From DAOUKH01 sp964291475 (GTDB taxonomy: Bacteria > Chloroflexota > Dehalococcoidia > SHYB01): DNA of 64,000 bases. The stretch is taken from positions 124,001 through 188,000 of the forward strand of contig OZ220076.1 in NCBI GenBank assembly GCA_964291475.2, written 5' to 3'. Every line of letters starts with the position of its first letter. Position 1 is the first letter of the stretch. Made by a program: the position numbers and the translations under genes. Of this stretch, positions 1-8,267 are shown in pieces. The notes under the pieces are model-generated. The model was not told the DNA's origin. It did not search any database and worked only from the letters and a program-made list of their open reading frames with translations.

Positions 1-149
1 TGGTGCGGACTCTGTTCGAGAAACTCACGGGCATTGGGCCGGCAGGCCGCGATGATGAAGCCCGCGCCGGCACCGGCGCCCGCAAGGCGCAGGAAGTCCC
101 TACGGGATACGCCCGGCCGCTTTGAGTCGTCTGCGTGCTTTGTCGTCAT
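1..149 (-). CDS. actB: ActB-like subunit of alternative complex III, N-terminus only
   Basis: Partial gene that runs off the left edge. The visible 49 residues begin with ATG at 149 and carry a twin-arginine motif, SRRDFLRL, then a glycine/alanine-rich stretch ending in IIAAC, so a Tat signal with a possible lipobox cysteine. This start lies one base past the stop of the pentaheme cytochrome gene, so the two are translationally coupled. In alternative complex III the Tat-exported iron-sulfur/molybdopterin-like ActB follows pentaheme ActA, and that order is the main reason for the call. The catalytic region is outside the window, so another Tat-exported redox subunit is possible. Confidence 0.6.
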   Translation of the reverse strand, partial: MTTKHADDSKRPGVSRRDFLRLAGAGAGAGFIIAACRPNAREFLEQSPH

Positions 150-150
150 C

Positions 151-798
151 CTAGTAGTGGCAGGCCGCGCAATCCGTGGGCGGCGGGACGCGCTGCCCGC
201 TCTCCACGGCCTGGCGAATGGCCAACTCCGCCTCTTCGTTCAAATACTTCAGGTAGCCGCCCCGGTGGCAGTCCACGCAGTCGCGCATGTTCAGGTTCCG
301 CACCTGTTCGGGGATGCCCATGCTCCCCACGTCGCCGTGGCAGATCGCGCACGTCTGCGACGGCAGAATATTGTTCTGTTCCGAGAAGAATCGGACGTGG
401 GCATCGTGCACGAATTGCACGTGGTCGGGTAAACGGTGCACCCGCACCCAGTTGATCGGCTCGTCGTTCTCAAACGCGAACCGTATCTTGTCCACTTCCC
501 CGGGGTTTTCTGAGTCAATCGCGACGTTCTGGTGACAGAAGTAGCACTGCTGGACGGCGGGAATGCCCGCCGTGGCCGACTCCATCACCGTGCGGTGACA
601 GAACTGACAATCGATCTGGGCATCGACATGGACGTCGTGGCGGAACTCGATGGGCTGAGCGGCAGTCGGCTGCAGAAAGTCGAAGGGCAGCCCCCACCAC
701 GTCTTGAGCATGAGCAGCACGCCGAAGAGCACCCCGGCGGTAACGAGGAGAACGACTAGCGGAAGACCAATCGTAACCGCAAGCGGTTTCTTCGGCAC
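151..798 (-). CDS. actA: Pentaheme c-type cytochrome, ActA-like
   Basis: A 215-residue protein with one N-terminal membrane helix (about residues 8-30) followed by a periplasmic domain with five CXXCH heme sites: CQFCH 64, CYFCH 85, CAICH 150, CVDCH 174 and CAACH 210. A membrane-anchored pentaheme protein directly upstream of a Tat-exported subunit is the ActA-ActB arrangement of alternative complex III, the quinol:electron-acceptor oxidoreductase that replaces bc1 in Chloroflexota and others. The start is GTG at 798, preceded by AAGGAG (about 810-815). Extra histidines (H54, H57, H121, H125, H131, H134) can supply distal heme ligands. Membership of the wider cytochrome c7/c3-type family is certain; the ActA assignment rests on heme count and neighbour. 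Confidence 0.82.
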   Translation of the reverse strand: MPKKPLAVTIGLPLVVLLVTAGVLFGVLLMLKTWWGLPFDFLQPTAAQPIEFRHDVHVDAQIDCQFCHRTVMESATAGIPAVQQCYFCHQNVAIDSENPGEVDKIRFAFENDEPINWVRVHRLPDHVQFVHDAHVRFFSEQNNILPSQTCAICHGDVGSMGIPEQVRNLNMRDCVDCHRGGYLKYLNEEAELAIRQAVESGQRVPPPTDCAACHY

Positions 799-872
799 CG
801 GTCGCGTTTCTCCTTCAGTCGTCGCCCCGGCGGGCGGGCGGCGTCTTCGTCAGACCGCCGCCCCGGCCTGGG

Positions 873-1175
873 CTATATCCAGTCTCGCCAATAGATCCTT
901 CGAAGCTCGTGCGTCGCGTCGGCCGCCTCCGACAGAAAGAAAGCGAGGGTGCCGACGAACATCAGCGAGATCACGTAAAGCGGGAAGCGGAGCTTCCGGA
1001 CCCGGTCGGCGAGGCCGTCCGGTATGTGGCCGGAGGCCAGAAGGGAGGGTATGACCGCATGAGCGAGGACCATGTGGGCCGCAAAAAAGAAGACCGTGCC
1101 CACGAACGCCAGGATGTAACGAAGAATGACGCTCATGCTGCGCCAGTCGACGTGGTTCAGGTGTTCAGGATCCAT
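873..1175 (-). CDS. Small two-helix membrane protein, unknown function
   Basis: A 100-residue protein with two clear hydrophobic segments (about residues 15-45 and 68-85) separated by a basic stretch. ATG at 1175. It lies 75 nt upstream of the actA-like gene on the same strand and is probably cotranscribed with it, which suggests a role in the respiratory complex or its assembly. I recognise no family. Divergent from selD, with about 184 nt between the two starts. Confidence 0.6.
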   Translation of the reverse strand: MDPEHLNHVDWRSMSVILRYILAFVGTVFFFAAHMVLAHAVIPSLLASGHIPDGLADRVRKLRFPLYVISLMFVGTLAFFLSEAADATHELRRIYWRDWI

Positions 1176-1359
1176 GCCTCTCCGGAACGGCGCCCCTTAC
1201 CTGGGCTTTTTCATGAATCAGGATTCCTGAAGTGAAAAATGCCCTTCAGAAGCCGCATTGAGAATACATTCACAAATCAAAGCGTGTCAAGCGTAGAGAG
1301 GTACCCGCGTGTTAGAATGAAAGGCGCGCTCCAACAGAAGCGGAGCGCCGATCCGCGCC

Positions 1360-2412
1360 ATGCCCACCGAGCAGAAGATTCGCCTGAGCCACCTTGCCGG
1401 ATGCGGCGGCTGAGGCGCCAAGTACGGTCCGGGGGACCTCTCCGAGATTCTCGGTGCCCTGCCGCGCGTCGAGGATGCCAACCTGTTGGTCGGCGTCGCG
1501 ACCAGCGACGACGCCGCCGTCTACCGATTGAGCGCCGATACCGCGCTGGTCCAGACGGTCGACTTCTTCCCCCCGGTGGTCGACGACCCCTACGACTATG
1601 GGGCAATTTCCGCCGCGAACTCGCTCAGTGACATCTACGCGACCGGCGCCCGCCCCATCACCGCCCTGAACATCGTCGCCTTTCCCGACGACCTGCCTCG
1701 GGAGATCCTTCAAGAGATGCTGCGCGGCGGGGCCGAGAAGGCGGGGGAGGCGAACGTCCCCATCGTGGGGGGACACACCATCAAGGACCCCGAGCCGAAG
1801 TACGGCCTCGCCGTCACCGGCCTGGTGCATCCCGACCATATCCTGACAAACGCCGGCGCGCGGGCGGGGGATGCCTTGGTCTTAACCAAGCCCATCGGAT
1901 CGGGCGTGATCACAACGGCGGCCAAGCTCGATCGCGCTGAAGCCGACGTGGTCGCCTCGGCCATCAAGCACATGTCGTCCTTGAACAAGGATGCCTCGGA
2001 GGCGGCACTTGAGGTTGGCGTCCACGCTTGCGTCGACGTCACCGGCTTCGGCCTGCTCGGCCACCTCCGCAAGATGGCCGAAGAAAGCGGTGTCGGCGCG
2101 CGTATCTCAATCGCCGCGGTACCGCTCATGGACGGCGCCGCGGAACTCTCTATCGTCGAGGGGATCGCCCCAGGCGGTACCGAGCAGAACCGCGCCTACC
2201 ATGAAGAAGGCATCAAGCTGACCCGCGGCGTCGGCGTGGAGATGCTCGGCCTCCTCTTCGATCCGCAGACCTCGGGCGGGCTGCTTCTGGCCGTCGAAGC
2301 GGCCAAGGCTGATCCGCTCCTGGGCGCCCTGCACCGGCACGGCATAGCGCAGGCCGCCGTCATCGGCGAGGTGAGCGGCGGAACGCCGGGGGCCATCGTC
2401 GTCGATTCGTAG
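1360..2412 (+). CDS. selD: Selenide, water dikinase (selenophosphate synthase), selenocysteine-containing
   Basis: SelD makes selenophosphate from selenide and ATP, the selenium donor for selenocysteine and selenouridine. Reading from ATG 1360 through an in-frame TGA at 1411-1413 gives 350 residues, close to the 347 of E. coli SelD. The TGA is codon 18, in the context GCGG-U-GAKYGPGDL. This aligns with the catalytic Cys17 and Lys20 of E. coli (CGCK there, UGAK here). Downstream motifs are typical: TSDDAAVY, VGGHTIKDPEPKYGLAVTG and PQTSGGLL. A start at the next in-frame Met (1486) would remove the catalytic residue and lysine, so the long form is the functional gene. The perfect 1426-1438 hairpin after the TGA fits a bacterial SECIS. 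selA, selB and selC are not seen in the window. Confidence 0.93.
1426..1438 (+). promoter_or_regulatory. Candidate bacterial SECIS hairpin in selD
   Basis: Twelve nt after the in-frame TGA: 5 bp stem GGTCC/GGACC with loop GGG. Bacterial SECIS elements sit just downstream of the UGA inside the coding sequence, with a G at the start of a small apical loop. The same geometry recurs in the two other UGA-containing genes of this window. Confidence 0.7.
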
Positions 2413-2483
2413 CCGCAGCACTCACCGTCAAAGTGAAGGAATGAAAGGCGCCGCACCGGCCGCCTAACTAAGACCCCCAAGCG

Positions 2484-2909
2484 ATGCGCAAAATCCTTCT
2501 GCCCCAAGACCTCGCGGACGAGATCGTCCGGCACGCGAGAGATGAAGCCCCAAACGAGTGCTGCGGCGTCCTCCTCGGAACAGGCGACGCCGTCTCGGAG
2601 GTGCGCCGCGCGCGCAACGTCAAGGCCAGCCCCGTCGAGTATGAGCTCGATCCCAAGGAACACGTTGACATCCTTCGCGGGGCGGACGAGGCCGGGCTCG
2701 ACGTCGTTGGCTTCTACCACTCTCATACTTTCAGCGAGGCATACCCCTCGGTCACCGACATCTCGAAGATGTCGGACTGGGGGTATTTCTACCTGATCGC
2801 CTCGCTCGCCGACGCCACGGCGCCGGTGGTACGAGCCTTTTGGTTTCTGGGCCATCACCTCGCCGACGCCGAGTCTCGCGTCGAGGAAGTCACCATTCGG
2901 ACGGGATAA
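2484..2909 (+). CDS. JAMM/MPN+ metalloprotease
   Basis: A 141-residue stand-alone JAMM (Mov34/MPN/PAD-1) domain with a complete zinc site: Glu25 in NECCGVLLG, then His79-x-His81, Ser89 and Asp92 in the HxH-x7-S-x2-D motif. Bacterial stand-alone members cleave isopeptide or peptide bonds C-terminal to ubiquitin-like sulfur-carrier proteins, often in sulfur transfer or cysteine/thiamine routes. No sulfur carrier or E1-like enzyme is visible here. The gene lies 71 nt after selD on the same strand, so cotranscription is possible and a chalcogen-transfer link is tempting but unproven. The fold and catalytic residues are certain; the substrate is not. Confidence 0.88.
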   Translation: MRKILLPQDLADEIVRHARDEAPNECCGVLLGTGDAVSEVRRARNVKASPVEYELDPKEHVDILRGADEAGLDVVGFYHSHTFSEAYPSVTDISKMSDWGYFYLIASLADATAPVVRAFWFLGHHLADAESRVEEVTIRTG

Positions 2910-3091
2910 TGGCAACGGCCGGCTGCCCAGCCGACCTCACCTTTATCATGTTCGCTCGTAACGTGTTCGCCGTGCGGAAGTCATGAAGTCAGCAAGAGGA
3001 GACTTGAACTCCCACGCCTTGCGGCCCCTGCCGCGCTCCACTACGATGCTGAGACCTCCACATAGCTGGAAACGTCCGCAGGTAGAGCGCC

Positions 3092-5347
3092 ATGGGTAGG
3101 TCGAGGATGAAGAGTGTGGCGGCGGTTGCGCTGGGGACAGCGGCCCTCGCGCTCCTGCTTTCCGCATGCGGCGGAGAGGACGCGGTCGCGGTACAGGCGG
3201 AGACCTTTCGCGTAGAGCGCGGCGACCGTGCCCTCGTCATCACTGCCCCTGGAAGCGTGGTCTTCGCTGGACGGACGCCGCTCTCCTTCGACATCTCCGG
3301 CGTCGTGGGTCGCGTTCTGGTGTCCCGAGGCGACCGCGTCGAGGCCGGCGAGGCCATCGCGGACCTTAATTCCGAGTCCCTGACCCAAACCGTGCTGGAG
3401 GCCGAACGGCGCATCGCCGACATCGAGGCACGCATGGATGAGGTGGTCGGGATTGGGCCTTCGACCCTGGCGGCAGCGCAAGCCGAGGTCGTCGCGGCGG
3501 AGGAGGCGCTGTTCGAAGCCGAGCAGGCACTCGCCGTGAGCTTCCTCGAAATAGTGGAGGACCAACAGTTCAAGGTGGCCAAGGCCACGCTCGACGTCAA
3601 GGAAGCCGAAGCCGCGCTTGAGCGAGCGAGGGAGACCTTCACCGAAGTTGAATTTGCCCAGCAGCGGCAAAGGGTGGCGGAGGCGGCCGTCGAGGCGCAC
3701 CGCGCCGAAGAGGCGCTGGCTAGGGCCGACGTGCCCTATACCACACAGACCCTGCGGCGGCAGGAACTCGCAGTGGCGCAAGCACGCGCCGCCGTCGAGC
3801 GTGCGCAGGAAGAGCTCGATCGTGCCCGCAACCCGTTCACGGAAGATGACACCGCGGCGGCCGAGGCCGGCATCGCCGACGCCCAGGATTCACTTTCCGC
3901 AGCGCGGACCAACCTGGACGTCACGGAACGGGTCCAGGGCCGCCTCGTCCAAGACGCCGAACAGCGTGTCGAAGATGCCGAGCAGGCCTACCGCGCCGCC
4001 ATCATCGAAGTCCTGGACATCAGCATCCTCCAGGAGGGCGACCTCCAGCTCGATCCTCGCGCTCTCTGGGAGAAGTATGGAGCCGACCCCGTACACACCA
4101 CGCCCTCCTGGGAGGCCCTCGTGGCCGCGCGGGCCGACCTCGACCTCGTTGTCGCGACGGAGACACTGGAGCTGGCCAAGGCGGGCCGAGAGGTCTCCCA
4201 GGCAGAACAAGCACTCGCCGAAGCACGCAGCCGCCTCGAATCCCTGACCGTCGCCCCGGACCCCTTCAACGTCGCGGTGAAGGAAGCGGCTCTCGAGGCC
4301 GCGGCCGGCGAACTCGTCGAGGAGGAACGGCTCCTGGCCGAAATCCTTGAAGGCGGCGACCCGCTCGAAATCGCCCTGGCAACAGCGACCTTTGACCTGG
4401 CGCAGGCCAGGCTGGAGCAGGAGCGGGCGGTACTCGACAGCATGGCCGGACCGCCATCCCAAGCCGAGATCGACTTCCGCTCCGCAGAACTTGACTTCGC
4501 TCAACTCAACCACCGCATCGAGCTGCGCGTGCTCGAGACCCTCCAGGACGGCGGAGAGGCCCGCCGCACCGAAACGCTGAACAGCGCCCTGAATTCGGCA
4601 ACCGTCCGGCTCGCGGCGGCAAGGGCCTCCTTGGAGCAACTTCAAGAAGGCGATCCCGCTCTCGCCCAACTCTCCGCCGAGCGCGCAGAGGCCCAAGACA
4701 TCCTCCGAGCGGCCCGCGATCAACTGAGCCTCACGACACTTCGAGCGCCTTCCGGCGGCATCGTCACCGAGATCAACGTCGCGGAGGGCGATGCTGTCCT
4801 CACAACCACGGTCGCCGCCGCCTTGAGCGATCCTTCGGATCTCGCCATCTCGGCGTTGGTAGACGAGGTCGACGTACTCCGTGTTCGGCAAGGGCAAGAC
4901 GTCCTCATCTCCCCCGATTCCGCACCGCTCATCATAATTGCGGGCACCGTACGCGAGGTGTCGCCCCTCTCAGTCCGGACCGCCGATACTGCCCGCTATC
5001 GCGTTGCAATCGATTTCGACAGCCGGAGCGGCGCCACGGATGCGGTGGTACTGCGCGAGGGTCTTTCGACCCGCGTCGAGATTGTGGTCAGCCGGCAGGA
5101 CGACGTGCTCTCCGTGCCCATCGAGGCGGTATCGTTGACCGACGCGGGCCGCATCGTACGAGTCGTCCGCGCCGACGAGACCACGGAGCCGCGCTTAGTC
5201 CAACTGGGCGAGGCGGACGGTGTCTGGGTCGTGGTAACCTCCGGCGTACAGGAAGGGGAGACGGTCCTCGTCCCGAACTCGCCGCAGCCCGATGTCAGAC
5301 AATTCCGGTTGCCGGGGGAAGACTCCGCGGTCTTTGAGGACAATTAG
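3092..5347 (+). CDS. Very long HlyD/MFP-type periplasmic adaptor lipoprotein
   Basis: A 751-residue membrane-fusion (adaptor) subunit of a tripartite-like exporter. The N-terminus is a lipoprotein signal ending in LLLSACGG. Two biotinyl-lipoyl halves flank the hairpin: GRVLVSRGDRVEAGEAIADLN near residues 72-93 and LRAPSGGIVTEINVAEGDAVL near 549-570. Between them lie more than 450 residues of Ala/Glu/Arg-rich helix, predicted coiled coil, far longer than the 100-150 of ordinary MacA or HlyD. A beta-barrel and membrane-proximal domain follow. ATG 3092 is annotated; ATG 3107 gives a cleaner signal peptide and is equally possible. It is first of four genes ending in a MacB-type ATPase and permease. 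Substrate unknown. Confidence 0.85.
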   Translation: MGRSRMKSVAAVALGTAALALLLSACGGEDAVAVQAETFRVERGDRALVITAPGSVVFAGRTPLSFDISGVVGRVLVSRGDRVEAGEAIADLNSESLTQTVLEAERRIADIEARMDEVVGIGPSTLAAAQAEVVAAEEALFEAEQALAVSFLEIVEDQQFKVAKATLDVKEAEAALERARETFTEVEFAQQRQRVAEAAVEAHRAEEALARADVPYTTQTLRRQELAVAQARAAVERAQEELDRARNPFTEDDTAAAEAGIADAQDSLSAARTNLDVTERVQGRLVQDAEQRVEDAEQAYRAAIIEVLDISILQEGDLQLDPRALWEKYGADPVHTTPSWEALVAARADLDLVVATETLELAKAGREVSQAEQALAEARSRLESLTVAPDPFNVAVKEAALEAAAGELVEEERLLAEILEGGDPLEIALATATFDLAQARLEQERAVLDSMAGPPSQAEIDFRSAELDFAQLNHRIELRVLETLQDGGEARRTETLNSALNSATVRLAAARASLEQLQEGDPALAQLSAERAEAQDILRAARDQLSLTTLRAPSGGIVTEINVAEGDAVLTTTVAAALSDPSDLAISALVDEVDVLRVRQGQDVLISPDSAPLIIIAGTVREVSPLSVRTADTARYRVAIDFDSRSGATDAVVLREGLSTRVEIVVSRQDDVLSVPIEAVSLTDAGRIVRVVRADETTEPRLVQLGEADGVWVVVTSGVQEGETVLVPNSPQPDVRQFRLPGEDSAVFEDN

Positions 5348-5395
5348 CCGGCAGCGGTACCCCGCGGCGAAGGGCGCAGACCGTCCTGCGGTGCA

Positions 5396-7564
5396 ATGCA
5401 GGAAAGAAGAAAGCCACCACGCGCTCGCGGCATGAGTCGCTTGGGTTGGTTGAGCGCGACCATCGTCGGCGCCATGGCAATCGCGGCCTGCAGCGGGACT
5501 ACCATCATCACGGAGCCGAGCGGCGGCACCGACAGTCGGACGTTCGCTCCTGTCGTACGGGGGAACATAGCCGAGACCGTCGCGGCCGCCGGGACGCTGC
5601 GTTACGCTCGCGAGGCCGAGCTCACATTCGGTGAATCGGGCACGGTCCAGGGCGTTGCGGTCGAGGTCGGCCAGCAGGTACGCAAGGGCGACAAGCTCGC
5701 CGCTTTGAACCCCGAGGCCCTGCGCGGCGTGGTACTAGAGGCTGAGGAGGCGCTGGCGACGGCGCTGAAACGCGCCGAAGAGGTGCGGAACGTGGACACG
5801 GCGCTCCTGCGCTCGGAGGCGTGGGAGGCGGTGGCCCAGGCGCGCGTGGACCTCGACGCAGCGGAGACCGCACTGCGGCATACGCGAGTGCCCTTCAGCC
5901 ATATCGACCGGGTCGAGGCCGAGGAGCGCCTCGCCGCCGCCCAGGTGGCGCTGACCGAGGCAAGCGCCGAGCTCACTACTATCGAAGACCCCACCCTGAG
6001 CGACGAGGCAGCGAAGGCCCGGGCCGACGTCGAAGCGGCCACCGCAGATGTCGAGGCGGCCCAGGGGGCCGTCGAATCGGCACGCGCTACTGCCGAGACG
6101 GCGAAGGCGCCTCCGCCCGCCGACACCGCCGCGCCGGTCTCCAGCTTCCCTGACCTAGAAGCCTCGGTAGCGAGCGCCGAGCACGAGTACCGCGCCGTAG
6201 TGCGGCGCGTCTTCGGCCTGACCACAGAACCGGAGTCGATACTCCCGCCGCCAACTGAGCTTCGCGCCGGTGGACTTCCTCTCACTACGACGGTGCTGGG
6301 AGGCGCCGCGCTGCCGCAAACGGTTACCCCCTATTTCCAAGACCGTGGAATCGAATGGCCACCCGGTGGCGGGGATGAAACAGCCGGAACCACGGGAGCT
6401 GTCACCTTGGAGGAGGTCGAGACGACGTGGCGAACTGTCACCGAAGCACGCGCGGCGCTGAGCGCGGCTCGGGTCGAGGCGGACCGGCGTGCCGCCGCAG
6501 CCGAAGCCGCGGCCGAGGAAGCGGCGACCGCTGCCGCCGAAGCCGCGGCCGAGAAGGCGCGTGCGACTGTCGTGGAGGCGGAGGCCGTGCTCGCCAAGGC
6601 TCAGGCCACGCTTGCGGCGAGGGAAGCGGAACTGACACGGGTCACCGCGCCGCGGCCAACGGTGGAAGTGGTCTTGGGGGAGGCCCGCGTCGCCCTGGCC
6701 CAAGCCCGCGTCGGGGAGGCCTTGCAAGCCGTTTGGGCACTCGATAATGGCCCCGACCCCAACGAACTAGCCCTCGCCGAAGCAAGAGTTGCCACCGCGG
6801 CGGCCACCCTAGAGGCAGCCCTCGCGGCACGAGATCGGCTCGAGACCGGCGGTGTCGACGAGCAGATCGCCGAAGCCGTGGCCGCGGTAGAGCGGGCCGA
6901 AGTCCGCCTCGGAGTCGCCAGGCTCCGCTTGGAGCGCGCCGCCCTGACCGCGCCATTCGACGGCGTCATTGCCGAGGTGCGGACCGGACCCGGCGCCGTG
7001 GCTGACGCGAGGTCGCCGGCGATCATCCTTATCGACCCAACGAGGATCACCGTCGAGGCGTCGGTAGGGCAGGCGGGGGTCGTCAAGATGACAGAGGGGC
7101 AGCTCGTGCTTGTCAGCCTGGAATCGACGCTCGAAGTCGTCGACGGCGTCGTGGAGTCTATCGCTCTGCTTCCCGTGGAGCGTGGCGGCGACACGACGTA
7201 CGATGTGGCGATTAGTCTCGCTGAAGCGATTACCGGCTCCGCCTCGTCAATATCAGGGCTATCGGTGCAAGTCCATGTGATCGTCGGTGAAGTCCGCGAC
7301 GCCCTCTTTATTCCGAGGGACGCCATCTATCGCGAAGGCGGCAGGACGCTCGTGCGAACGCTCGACGCCGCTGGGGTTCTGCGCGACCGGCAGGTAACCC
7401 TGGGGAAGGGCAACGCCCTCTGGGTGCAGATAACGAGCGGCGTGGAGGAGGGCGACCGCGTGCTGCTCGCCCAAGACCCAAACGATGATCTCCCTCTCGC
7501 CCGGGCGCTCGCACCCTACGCCGGCCCCGGCGCGAACTCAGCCCAATCCGATGGCACGACCTAG
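5396..7564 (+). CDS. Second long MFP-type periplasmic adaptor lipoprotein
   Basis: 722 residues with the same architecture as the preceding gene: lipoprotein signal ending AMAIAACSG, lipoyl half GVAVEVGQQVRKGDKLAALN, a very long Ala/Glu-rich helical region, second lipoyl half LTAPFDGVIAEVRTGPG, then barrel and membrane-proximal domains. The helical hairpin is interrupted around residues 270-345 by a Pro/Gly-rich, probably unstructured insert. The two adaptors have diverged strongly, so this is an old duplication or recruitment of a second type. They may form a mixed oligomer. The 3' end overlaps the ATPase start by 14 nt. ATG 5396 is used; ATG 5432 is an alternative. Confidence 0.84.
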   Translation: MQERRKPPRARGMSRLGWLSATIVGAMAIAACSGTTIITEPSGGTDSRTFAPVVRGNIAETVAAAGTLRYAREAELTFGESGTVQGVAVEVGQQVRKGDKLAALNPEALRGVVLEAEEALATALKRAEEVRNVDTALLRSEAWEAVAQARVDLDAAETALRHTRVPFSHIDRVEAEERLAAAQVALTEASAELTTIEDPTLSDEAAKARADVEAATADVEAAQGAVESARATAETAKAPPPADTAAPVSSFPDLEASVASAEHEYRAVVRRVFGLTTEPESILPPPTELRAGGLPLTTTVLGGAALPQTVTPYFQDRGIEWPPGGGDETAGTTGAVTLEEVETTWRTVTEARAALSAARVEADRRAAAAEAAAEEAATAAAEAAAEKARATVVEAEAVLAKAQATLAAREAELTRVTAPRPTVEVVLGEARVALAQARVGEALQAVWALDNGPDPNELALAEARVATAAATLEAALAARDRLETGGVDEQIAEAVAAVERAEVRLGVARLRLERAALTAPFDGVIAEVRTGPGAVADARSPAIILIDPTRITVEASVGQAGVVKMTEGQLVLVSLESTLEVVDGVVESIALLPVERGGDTTYDVAISLAEAITGSASSISGLSVQVHVIVGEVRDALFIPRDAIYREGGRTLVRTLDAAGVLRDRQVTLGKGNALWVQITSGVEEGDRVLLAQDPNDDLPLARALAPYAGPGANSAQSDGTT

Positions 7565-8267
7565 CGGTTCGACGCCCCACCTGCGCCTGCGCAACATCGA
7601 GCGCACCTACACAGCAGGCGAAATCACGATCGAGGCACTGCGGGGTGCGAATCTCGACGTGGCCTATGGCCAGATGGTGGCCGTCGTGGGGCCCTCAGGG
7701 TCTGGCAAGACGACCCTTCTGAACATCATGGGCTGCCTCGACCACCCAACCATGGGCTTTTACCAGCTCCGCGGCATACACGTGGGCGGCCTTCGCAGCG
7801 ACAGCGTAGCCGAGCTGCGGCGGCGGGAGATCGGGTTCGTCTTCCAAACGTTCAACCTGCTGCCCGAGCTAACGTCGCTGGAGAACGTGACGCTCCCGCT
7901 GCGCTACACGCCGGTGCGTCGACCCGAAGCTCGTGCCATGCAGGCCCTTGAGCGAGTCGGACTCCCGCACCGTGCGGCCCACCGGCCGGAGTCGCTGACT
8001 GGGGAAGAGCAGCAGCGCGTGGGTGTCGCACGGGCGTTGGTGAACGGCGCCCGGCTGTTGCTCGCCGACGAGCCGGCGGGCAGCCTCGACTCCGAGGCCG
8101 GCAGCGCCATCTTCGCTCTCCTCCAGGACCTCAAGGAACGCGATGGCCTCACCATCGTCATCACCACCCATGACCATGGCGTTCAAGACTTCGCCGACCG
8201 CATCTTCACCATCAGCGACGGCAGGATTGTAGGCGACGAGCGGCGGGGCGTTGGAGATGGGGAGTGA
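7551..8267 (+). CDS. MacB/LolD-type ABC transporter ATPase
   Basis: A 238-residue nucleotide-binding subunit for the FtsX-type permease that follows. It has Walker A GPSGSGKTT, a Q-loop in FVFQTFNLLPELT, Walker B LLLADEP with D-loop AGSLD, and H-loop ITTHD. The signature, normally LSGGQQQR, reads LTGEEQQR, so the second glycine is replaced by Glu. This is unusual and may alter ATPase kinetics. The start is ATG 7551, overlapping the upstream stop by 14 nt; the reading frame extends further upstream but only inside the adaptor gene. Its stop overlaps the GTG start of the permease in a GTGA junction, which indicates translational coupling. Confidence 0.9.
   Translation: MARPSGSTPHLRLRNIERTYTAGEITIEALRGANLDVAYGQMVAVVGPSGSGKTTLLNIMGCLDHPTMGFYQLRGIHVGGLRSDSVAELRRREIGFVFQTFNLLPELTSLENVTLPLRYTPVRRPEARAMQALERVGLPHRAAHRPESLTGEEQQRVGVARALVNGARLLLADEPAGSLDSEAGSAIFALLQDLKERDGLTIVITTHDHGVQDFADRIFTISDGRIVGDERRGVGDGE

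Noticed and set aside
1180..1359. Promoter for selD
   Set aside because: TAGAAT at 1313-1318 resembles a -10 but has no acceptable -35 at 16-18 nt.
2975..3072. tRNA-like element on the minus strand, possibly tRNA-Sec near selD
   Set aside because: A GGGAG-TTCAAGT-CTCCT arm and pairing between GGAGGTC and GACTTCC are present, but the arm is at the wrong distance for an anticodon loop, no consistent D-arm or second arm fits, and CCA is absent.
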